Shown one piece after another: positions 6,956 to 13,804 of a DNA stretch of 18,500 nt (position 1 is its first letter; each line of letters opens with the position of its first letter). This DNA comes from Pseudomonadota bacterium (lineage in GTDB: Bacteria > Pseudomonadota > Gammaproteobacteria > Burkholderiales > Rhodocyclaceae): contig JAEWVQ010000008.1 of assembly GCA_023459095.1 (NCBI GenBank), positions 1-18,500 of the forward strand, given 5' to 3'. The notes under the pieces were generated by a model. The model was not told where the DNA came from. It searched no databases and was given only the letters and a program-made list of their open reading frames with translations. The position numbers and the translations under genes were made by a program.

Positions 6956-8014
6956 ATGCACAAAGGCGTCGCGACCGTAGCACAGCTGGACCGCTTTGAC
7001 GAGATCATCGACGCCCGCACCCCGGCCGAATACGCCGAGGACCACATCCCCGGCGCGCTCAACCTGCCGGTGCTCGACAACGCGCAGCGCGTCATCGTCG
7101 GCACCCTGTACAAGCAGCACTCGCCGTTCGAGGCCAGGCGCGTGGGCGCGGCGATGGTGGCGGACAACCTCGCCCGCCATCTCGAAGGCCCGCTGCGCGA
7201 CAAACCGAAGAACTGGCGGCCGCTGATCTATTGCTGGCGCGGCGGCCTGCGCAGCGGCTCGATGGTGCAGTGGCTGCGCCTGGTGGGCTGGGACGCCTGC
7301 CAGCTCGTCGGCGGCTACAAGCAGTTCCGCCACGGCGTGATCGCCACCATCGCCGAGCGCGCCGCCGGCCTGCGCCTGCGCGTGTTGTGCGGCGCCACCG
7401 GCAGCGGCAAGACGCGCATTCTCGAAGCGCTCGGCCGCCTCGGCGCGCAGGTGCTCGATCTGGAAGACCTCGCCGCGCACAAGGGCTCGGTGCTCGGCGC
7501 CCTGCCCGACCGCGCGCAGCCCACGCAGAAGGGCTTCGAGACCCTGCTCGCGCAGCGCCTGCAGCAACTCGACCCGGCGCACACCGTGTTCGTCGAGGCC
7601 GAGAGCCGCAAGATCGGCCGCATCCACCTGCCCGAGGCGCTCATCACCGCGATGCGCGCCGCGCCCTGCGTCGGCATCGAGATCGGGCGCGATGCCCGCC
7701 TCGAATTCCTCGTCCGCGATTACGCCTACCTGGGCGACGATCTCGACCACCTGCACGCCGCCATCGACCGCCTGCGCGAGCTGCAGAGCCGGGAAACCCT
7801 CGCGCGCTGGCACGAACTCGCCGCCGCGCGCGCCCTGCCCCAGCTCTTCGGCGAGTTCATCGACCTGCACTACGACCCGCTCTACCGCCGCTCGCAGAAC
7901 GGCAACTACGCGGGGTTCGCGGACGCGCCGCAGATCCACGGCGACGACCTGTCGCCGGCCGGCATCGAAGCCCTCGCGCGCCGCATCCTCGACGCCGCCG
8001 CCAGCCCGCGCTGA
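6956..8014 (+). CDS. mnmH: tRNA 2-selenouridine synthase
   Basis: MnmH (SelU/YbbB) replaces sulfur with selenium at the 2-thiouridine wobble base of certain tRNAs, via a geranylated intermediate, using selenophosphate from SelD. The 352-residue protein begins with a rhodanese domain (about 1-130) whose catalytic cysteine is C93 in LIYCWRGGLRSGS, equivalent to Cys97 of E. coli. A P-loop domain follows with Walker A GATGSGKT at 146-153. VFVEAESRKIGRIHLP near 211-226 is the conserved family segment after it. The start is ATG 6956 with GGAAAA 3-8 nt upstream. The selD promoter region and this gene's share the 56-bp gap. No selA or selB is visible in this window, so selenium use here is proven only for tRNA. 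Confidence 0.95.
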   Translation: MHKGVATVAQLDRFDEIIDARTPAEYAEDHIPGALNLPVLDNAQRVIVGTLYKQHSPFEARRVGAAMVADNLARHLEGPLRDKPKNWRPLIYCWRGGLRSGSMVQWLRLVGWDACQLVGGYKQFRHGVIATIAERAAGLRLRVLCGATGSGKTRILEALGRLGAQVLDLEDLAAHKGSVLGALPDRAQPTQKGFETLLAQRLQQLDPAHTVFVEAESRKIGRIHLPEALITAMRAAPCVGIEIGRDARLEFLVRDYAYLGDDLDHLHAAIDRLRELQSRETLARWHELAAARALPQLFGEFIDLHYDPLYRRSQNGNYAGFADAPQIHGDDLSPAGIEALARRILDAAASPR

Positions 8015-8025
8015 ACGGGCCTCTG

Positions 8026-8904
8026 CTACCCGGGGCGGAACGCGAGGGCGAAGCCGCCGTGGCCGAAGAAGCGCGCCAGATCGCGGAAATCGGCGCGCTG
8101 GCGCGGCGTCAGCGCCTCGAAGTGGGCGCGCGCCGCAGCCACCGTGGCAGCGCGCGGTGCCACCTCGTGCCGGCTGCGGATCGCCACCAGGAAGGGCACC
8201 AGAAAGGTGCGATGGATGCGCACCGCGTCGCCCAGCGCGGCCGCCGCCGCGCGCAGCTCGGCGAGGCTGAATGCGGCGCGCAGCGAGTGGTGGTAGTCCT
8301 CGGTGAACAACGCGGGCTGCTCGGCGCTGCGCTCGTGGGCGAAGAAGGCCTTGCCGGCCTCGCGCCGGAGCCGCCCGAAATCGACCAGATAGACACCGCC
8401 GCCGGGCTTGAGGATGCGCGCGACCTCGCGCAGCGTCGCCGCGAGCTCGGCGCGGTCGGCGAGATGGTGCAGGCTCATCGTCGACACCACGGCGTCGACC
8501 GAGGCATCGGGGATCGCCGTCAGCGCCTCCATGCGTCCCTCGTGCAGCTCGACGTTGCCCACCGCGCCGCGCGCCAGCGTGTCGCCGGCGAGCGCGAGCA
8601 TCGCCGGCGACGCGTCGATGCCGACGAAGTGCGCGTCGGGCACGAAGCGCGCAAGCAGCGCCAGCTGGTTCGCCGGCCCACAGCCAAGATCGACCACGCG
8701 CGCGCCGGGCGGAATCACCGCGCTCGCCTGGATCGCGTGATACAGATAGGTGTGGGCGAGGATGCCGTCCTCGCGCCCGGCGCGCATGAAGGCTTCGGCG
8801 CCGGCAACATCGTCCATGCACAGCGCCGGCTCGGGCACGCGCGGCGACTCGCCGCGGGCGAGCAGATCGAGAAACAGGTTCAACAGCAGCGCGGGGCTGG
8901 GCAT
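8026..8904 (-). CDS. Class I SAM-dependent methyltransferase
   Basis: This 292-residue protein has a helical N-terminal region (about 1-65) and then a Rossmann-fold SAM domain. Motif I is VVDLGCGPANQLALL (70-84), the acidic ribose-binding loop is FVGIDASPAM (93-102), motif II/III is LHEGRMEAL, motif IV is DAVVSTMSLHHLAD (137-150), and motif V is LKPGGGVYLVDFGRLR (165-180). The SLHH stretch and post-motif layout resemble Methyltransf_11/25 small-molecule enzymes. No substrate can be named. ATG 8904 is 5 bp after the antiporter's stop, with GGAGAGG upstream inside the antiporter gene, so it is almost certainly co-transcribed with and coupled to the antiporter. The frame remains open far upstream, but that is a shadow of the antiporter gene. 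The stop is TAG, unlike the TGA used by its neighbours. Confidence 0.88.
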   Translation of the reverse strand: MPSPALLLNLFLDLLARGESPRVPEPALCMDDVAGAEAFMRAGREDGILAHTYLYHAIQASAVIPPGARVVDLGCGPANQLALLARFVPDAHFVGIDASPAMLALAGDTLARGAVGNVELHEGRMEALTAIPDASVDAVVSTMSLHHLADRAELAATLREVARILKPGGGVYLVDFGRLRREAGKAFFAHERSAEQPALFTEDYHHSLRAAFSLAELRAAAAALGDAVRIHRTFLVPFLVAIRSRHEVAPRAATVAAARAHFEALTPRQRADFRDLARFFGHGGFALAFRPG

Positions 8905-8909
8905 CGGCG

Positions 8910-10682
8910 TCAGGCCTCTCCGGGGACGGCTCGGGGCCGGGCCGGGCCGGCGGCCAGCGGCGCATGCGCGTCTACGGCGGCGCAGCGCAGACCGACGGTG
9001 GCGATCCGTGTGCCGACCACGTCGTGCACCTTGAGCGTGGTGCCTTCGAGCTCGATCACGGCACCAACCGCGACCTTCTGGCTGAGGCGCAAGCGGAGGA
9101 TGGCGTCGAGGCTCTCGTCGTCGGCGGCGGTCAGCACGATGCCGTAGGAGTTGCGCAGGTCCTCGACCCGGGTGCTGCCCTTGAGGCGCAGTTCGGCGCG
9201 CGGCAGCGGGTCGTCGGCGCCGCTGCCGGCCTGGGCGAACGCGCGATCGACGAACGGCCGGATGTCCGGACGCAGCACCGCGAACAGGTGGTCGCCCGCG
9301 CGCAGGTGGGTCGAGCCGCGCGGCGGAATCACGTCGCCGCCGCGCGTGATCATCGCCACCACCGCGCCTTCGGGCAGGGCCATCTGCGACAGCCGCCGCC
9401 CCACCGCGCGCGAATCCGCCGCCAGTTTGTATTCGACGATGTCGGCGCTGACCTTGCCGAGCGCGGTGATCTCCAGGGTCGCCGCCGGTGCGGCCGGCGG
9501 CGCCTCGGCCAGACCGAGGCGCCGCGCGACCAGGGCCAGCGTCGAGCCCTGCACGGTCGCCGAAATCAGCACCACGAAGAACACCACGTTGAAGATCAGC
9601 GGCGCACCGGGCAGGCCGAAGATGAGCGGAAAGATCGCGAGCACGATGGGCACCGAGCCGCGCAGCCCGACCCACGACACCAGCATCGACTCGCGCCTGC
9701 TGAAGCCGAACGGCGCCAGCATCGGCATCACCGCGAGCGGGCGCGCGACGAAGACGAGCACGATCGAGATCAGCAGGCCTTCGAACCACACCTCGAGCAG
9801 CGCTTTGGGGTCGATGAGCAGGCCGAGGATCACGAACATGGTGATCTGGCTCAGCCACGCCACGCCGTCGTGAAACAGGAACACCCCCCGCTGGAACACG
9901 AAACGGCTGTTGCCCACCACCACGCCGGCGACGAAGATCGCGAGGAAGCCGCTGCCGCCGAGGTTGGCGGCAAGGCCGAAGGCGAGCAGGCCGCAAGCCG
10001 TGACCAGCACCGGATACATGCCGGTGGCCTGAAGGTGGATGCGGTTGATGAGCTTGACCGCGCCCCATCCGACCCCGACCCCGACCACCGCGCCGATGCC
10101 CATCTGCACGACGAAGAGCTGCAGCAGGCCGATGCCGAGCGGAATGCCGTTGACCAGCACCTCGAGCAGGCCGACGGTGAGGAAGATCGCCATCGGGTCG
10201 TTGGAGGCGCTCTCGACCTCGAGCGTGGACTTGAGCCGCTTGCGGATGTGGATGCCGGCATTGCGCAGCTGGGTGAACACCGCCGCGGCATCGGTGGAGC
10301 CGACGATGGCGCCGATCAGCAGCCCTTCGAGCAACGGCAGACCGAGAATCCAGGCCGCGGCCAGACCGGTGATCAGCGCCGTCACCAGCACACCGCCGGT
10401 GGCGAGCACCGCGGCCGGCTTCCACACCTGCCGGATCGACGCCATCGGCGTCTGCAGGCCGCCGTCGTAGAGGATCATGGCCAGCGCCAGAGTACCGATC
10501 GCATGCGCGATGCCCGGGCTGTCGAAGGCGATGCCGCCGATGCCACGCTCGCCGGCGAGCATGCCGACGATGAGGAACAGCACCAGCACGGGCAGACCCA
10601 GGCGCGCGGAGAGCTTGCTGGAGACCACGCCGAGCAGGATCAGCACCGCGGCGAGGAGAATGATCTGGTCGATCACGAACAT
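8910..10682 (-). CDS. Potassium/proton antiporter, CPA1 family (CvrA/NhaP2-like)
   Basis: This is an inner-membrane cation/proton antiporter of about 590 residues, close to E. coli CvrA and Vibrio NhaP2. About a dozen hydrophobic helices fill residues 1-395. The CPA1 transport motifs are present: LYDGGLQT near 72, GSTDAAAVF around 129-137, and the ion-binding Asn-Asp pair in VESASNDPMAIF near 161-162. A soluble tail follows: an RCK_C-like domain at about 410-485 (YKLAADSRAVGRRLSQMALPEGAVVAMI) and a CorC/HlyC-like transporter domain at about 495-570 (RVEDLRNSYGIVL), as in CvrA. A TTG at 10685 is an alternative start with slightly better spacing from AAGGA (10697-10693); I chose the ATG at 10682. 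K+ versus Na+ preference cannot be settled from sequence. A methyltransferase gene follows after 5 bp. Confidence 0.93.
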   Translation of the reverse strand: MFVIDQIILLAAVLILLGVVSSKLSARLGLPVLVLFLIVGMLAGERGIGGIAFDSPGIAHAIGTLALAMILYDGGLQTPMASIRQVWKPAAVLATGGVLVTALITGLAAAWILGLPLLEGLLIGAIVGSTDAAAVFTQLRNAGIHIRKRLKSTLEVESASNDPMAIFLTVGLLEVLVNGIPLGIGLLQLFVVQMGIGAVVGVGVGWGAVKLINRIHLQATGMYPVLVTACGLLAFGLAANLGGSGFLAIFVAGVVVGNSRFVFQRGVFLFHDGVAWLSQITMFVILGLLIDPKALLEVWFEGLLISIVLVFVARPLAVMPMLAPFGFSRRESMLVSWVGLRGSVPIVLAIFPLIFGLPGAPLIFNVVFFVVLISATVQGSTLALVARRLGLAEAPPAAPAATLEITALGKVSADIVEYKLAADSRAVGRRLSQMALPEGAVVAMITRGGDVIPPRGSTHLRAGDHLFAVLRPDIRPFVDRAFAQAGSGADDPLPRAELRLKGSTRVEDLRNSYGIVLTAADDESLDAILRLRLSQKVAVGAVIELEGTTLKVHDVVGTRIATVGLRCAAVDAHAPLAAGPARPRAVPGEA

Positions 10683-10724
10683 CAAGAAAACATCCTTCAG
10701 AGTAGTTCGGGTGGGTGCTGCGTG

Positions 10725-10741
10725 GGCCGGTCGCCCCGGCC
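10725..10741 (-). terminator. GC hairpin between vapC and the antiporter gene
   Basis: GGCCGG (10725-10730) and CCGGCC (10736-10741) form a perfect 6-bp stem with a 5-nt loop in the 66-bp gap after vapC. No T-run follows on either strand, so it could be a weak terminator, a pause site or an mRNA processing barrier between the vapBC and antiporter messages. No convincing antiporter promoter is visible in the gap. Confidence 0.3.
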
Positions 10742-10748
10742 GCCTCGC

Positions 10749-11168
10749 TCAGCGCGCCGGCGCCGCGCACCAGTTGTCGAGCCGCAGGCCCGCGACCGCG
10801 GCGAACCGTGCGGTGTCCGGCGTCACCAGGATGGCCTCTTCGGCGAGCGCGTGACACGCCACCCAAAGGTCGTTGGTGGCGAAGCGCACGCCCGCATCGC
10901 CCAGCCGCACCGACTGTTCGGCGTAATGGCGGGCGACCGCGGCAGCGGCCGGCTGGCGCACCGGCACCTGCCACGCCAGCGCCTCCAGGCGGCGCACCAC
11001 CTCGGCCCTGCGCGCACTGCGCTCGGCGCCTTCGAGCAACTGTGCCCAGGTCACGAAGGACATGCCGAGGCAGTCGTTCTCGGCCAGCGCGTCGACACGC
11101 GAAGCCAGCTCGGGCGGCTGATGCGCGATCAGCTGAGTCAGGGTGCCGATGTCGAGCAGGTAGATCAC
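10749..11168 (-). CDS. vapC: Type II toxin, PIN-domain ribonuclease VapC
   Basis: VapC toxins are PIN-domain, metal-dependent endoribonucleases that usually cut tRNA or rRNA and are neutralised by VapB. This protein has 139 residues. The first acid is D6 (MIYLLDIGTLTQL), the second E46 (WAQLLEGAERS), the third D100 (FATNDLWVACHA) and the fourth D118 (LVTPDTARFAAV). The four acidic positions are thus kept, but the classic LDTN opening reads L-D-I-G, which is unusual. The start is GTG at 11168, overlapping the TGA of vapB by 4 bp (GTGA), the usual antitoxin-first coupled order. The GTG start fits low toxin synthesis. It could be active, or weakened by the motif change. Confidence 0.9.
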   Translation of the reverse strand: MIYLLDIGTLTQLIAHQPPELASRVDALAENDCLGMSFVTWAQLLEGAERSARRAEVVRRLEALAWQVPVRQPAAAAVARHYAEQSVRLGDAGVRFATNDLWVACHALAEEAILVTPDTARFAAVAGLRLDNWCAAPAR

Positions 11169-11413
11169 GCCCCGCCCCGCTGCGCCGCCGCGGGCGCCCG
11201 CAACCCGGCAGCGAACGCCGGATCGGCCTCGGCCAACGCGCGCAGCGCCTGCACCAGGGCCTCGCCGCGCTGCGCAGGTAGCGGATGCAACACCAGATCA
11301 CCGTCCTCGTTGCGCGCGATGCGCACGCGGTCGGTATCGAGCCGGAACTCCGCGGGAATGCGCACGGCCTGGCTGTTGCCGTTGTTGAACACGCGTGTGG
11401 TCAGACTGTCCAT
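11165..11413 (-). CDS. vapB: Antitoxin VapB, AbrB/MazE-like DNA-binding (VagC type)
   Basis: This 82-residue antitoxin has an N-terminal swapped-hairpin (SpoVT/AbrB) DNA-binding domain: TTRVFNNGNSQAVRIPAEFRL at residues 5-25, then DTDRVRIARNEDGDLVLHPL. The C-terminal part (about 46-82) is the Ala/Arg/Leu-rich segment that would wrap the toxin. ATG 11413 is chosen over the longer open frame because it gives the standard MDSLTTRVFNNGNSQA beginning and has AGGA about 6 nt upstream. It is followed by vapC through a GTGA overlap. VapB-VapC complexes normally repress their own promoter; a good sigma70-like promoter with TGTATG repeats lies directly upstream (11425-11474). Confidence 0.92.
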   Translation of the reverse strand: MDSLTTRVFNNGNSQAVRIPAEFRLDTDRVRIARNEDGDLVLHPLPAQRGEALVQALRALAEADPAFAAGLRAPAAAQRGGA

Positions 11414-11424
11414 CGACGTCCTGA

Positions 11425-11448
11425 TGTATGTACTCCGGTGTGTGTATG
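11425..11448. repeat. TGTATG direct repeats, possible VapBC operator
   Basis: TGTATG occurs at 11425-11430 and again at 11443-11448, 18 bp apart, in a stretch much less GC-rich than its surroundings. The second copy overlaps the predicted vapB -10. Position and sequence fit a site where a VapB/VapC complex could repress its promoter, but no palindrome is evident and the repeats are short. Confidence 0.35.
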
Positions 11449-11474
11449 ATAAAAAATCCAGGCTTTCCCGGCAA
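11446..11474 (-). promoter_or_regulatory. Predicted vapBC promoter
   Basis: On the minus strand TTGCCG (11474-11469; 4 of 6 with TTGACA) is separated by exactly 17 bp from TATCAT (11451-11446; 5 of 6 with TATAAT), with a T-run just before the -10. Transcription would start near 11439, about 26 nt before the vapB ATG. Confidence 0.55.
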
Positions 11475-11532
11475 GGACGCGCCCTTGCCGCGAGCCGCGC
11501 CGCGCCCACGCACCGACGACGTACAGACGGGG

Positions 11533-11538
11533 TAGAAT
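11533..11538 (+). promoter_or_regulatory. Predicted -10 element of ettA
   Basis: TAGAAT preceded by GG is a good -10 hexamer (5 of 6). No clear -35 is visible at the expected distance (GCACCG near 11510). Transcription would start near 11545 and give a leader of about 100 nt before the ettA ATG at 11644. Confidence 0.4.
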
Positions 11539-11553
11539 CGGCGCCTTCCTCAC

Positions 11554-11615
11554 CGCCGCCGGCGTGTGGCGGCGCCTTGCGGCGCGTCCCGCCGCGCTGA
11601 ATTTCGCGGTTTTTT
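11554..11615 (+). promoter_or_regulatory. Structured ettA leader with attenuator-like hairpins
   Basis: Three hairpins can be drawn. The first is CGCCGCC (11554-11560) with GGCGGCG (11568-11574). The second is GCGGCG (11579-11584) with CGCCGC (11590-11595), loop 5 nt. The third is CCGCG (11592-11596) with CGCGG (11605-11609), loop CTGAATTT, followed at once by six T (11610-11615). The third looks like a short intrinsic terminator located 28 nt before the ettA start, and its left arm is shared with the second hairpin, so the two cannot form together. This is a visible structure; a regulatory role is inference. Confidence 0.4.
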
Positions 11616-11643
11616 CAGTCATTTCCTTCATCCACGGATTCCC

Positions 11644-13308
<1,665 letters not shown>

Positions 13309-13318
13309 GCGCGCCCGC

Positions 13319-13344
13319 CCCGCCCGGCGAGCCTGCCGGGCGGG
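13319..13344. terminator. Strong 10-bp hairpin between convergent ettA and the metal-efflux operon
   Basis: CCCGCCCGGC (13319-13328) pairs perfectly with GCCGGGCGGG (13335-13344) around a 6-nt loop, 10 nt after the ettA stop and 17 nt beyond the stop of the minus-strand gene. No T-run follows on either side, so it is not a classic intrinsic terminator, but its location suggests a shared bidirectional transcript end. Confidence 0.5.
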
Positions 13345-13361
13345 ACATGCCGGACGACGGT

Positions 13362-13775
13362 TCAGCGCAGCACGAAACGCACCGTGGCGGACGGCTTGCC
13401 GGCGCGCTGCACCACCGCCACCGCCTTGGCCCCGGCGGCGAAGGCGCCCCCCGCGGCGCCTTCGAAATGCGTGCCCGCGGGCTGCAGCGCGATCTCGCGC
13501 CTGGCCTTGCCATCGAGCACGGTCAGGCGTGCCTGGCCGCCCTCGGTCGCCAGCGCCTTGCCGTGGTCGCGCAGGTAGAGGCGCACGGTCTCGGGCGCGG
13601 TCACCAGTTCATAGACCAGATGACCGGCCTCGGCCACCACGCCGCCATGCAGCGGCGCGTCCTCGTGAGCGTGATCGTGGGCATCGTCACCCGCGGCGAG
13701 CGCACTCCCGGCGAAGGCAAGATGGGCGGCGAGCGCGAACGCGCCCAGGACAAAGGGAGACAGGGTTTTCATCAT
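13362..13775 (-). CDS. Small His-rich periplasmic protein of the metal-efflux operon
   Basis: This 137-residue protein has a signal peptide (MMKTLSPF, hydrophobic core, AGSALAAG; cleavage near 28). The mature N-terminus has a metal-binding look: DDAHDHAHEDAPLHGG with H33, H35, H37 and H43. The rest is a beta-rich domain (about 43-137) with VYELVTAPETVRLYLRDHG and ARLTVLDGKARREIALQPAG. I know no precise function; similar proteins occur beside CzcA-type pumps. It is the last gene of the operon, 29 bp after the pump. ATG 13775 is chosen because GAGGA lies 5 nt upstream; ATG 13787 would add four residues, and the longer open frame is a shadow of the pump gene. A role as metal chaperone or sensor is inference. 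Confidence 0.8.
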   Translation of the reverse strand: MMKTLSPFVLGAFALAAHLAFAGSALAAGDDAHDHAHEDAPLHGGVVAEAGHLVYELVTAPETVRLYLRDHGKALATEGGQARLTVLDGKARREIALQPAGTHFEGAAGGAFAAGAKAVAVVQRAGKPSATVRFVLR

Positions 13776-13804
13776 GAATGTCCTCATGGTCAATAACACA
13801 GGGG

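Noticed and set aside
6900..6983. N-terminal extension of SelD (28 residues).
   Set aside because: It overlaps the divergent mnmH start and is not found in the family; MDQIKLTQFSHGGG is the standard beginning.
6554..8965. An 803-codon minus-strand frame across mnmH and parts of selD and the methyltransferase.
   Set aside because: It crosses three identified genes, is Arg/Ala-rich without motifs, and carries a fragment only because of frame overlap.
8905..11301. Large upstream extension (about 800 codons) of the methyltransferase frame.
   Set aside because: It overlaps the antiporter in another frame and is Arg/Ala/Pro-rich without motifs. Only the part from ATG 8904 shows methyltransferase sequence, and this start fits the 5-bp operon spacing.
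11423..11509. N-terminal extension of VapB up to a start at 11509.
   Set aside because: It would include the predicted promoter and the AT-rich regulatory island; the family-typical N-terminus begins at ATG 11413 with a ribosome site.
8964..11600. An 878-codon open frame on the plus strand opposite the antiporter and vapBC.
   Set aside because: The translation is His/Arg/Asp/Gln-rich low-complexity without motifs, runs antisense to clearly identified genes, and is expected in very GC-rich DNA where stops are rare in shadow frames.
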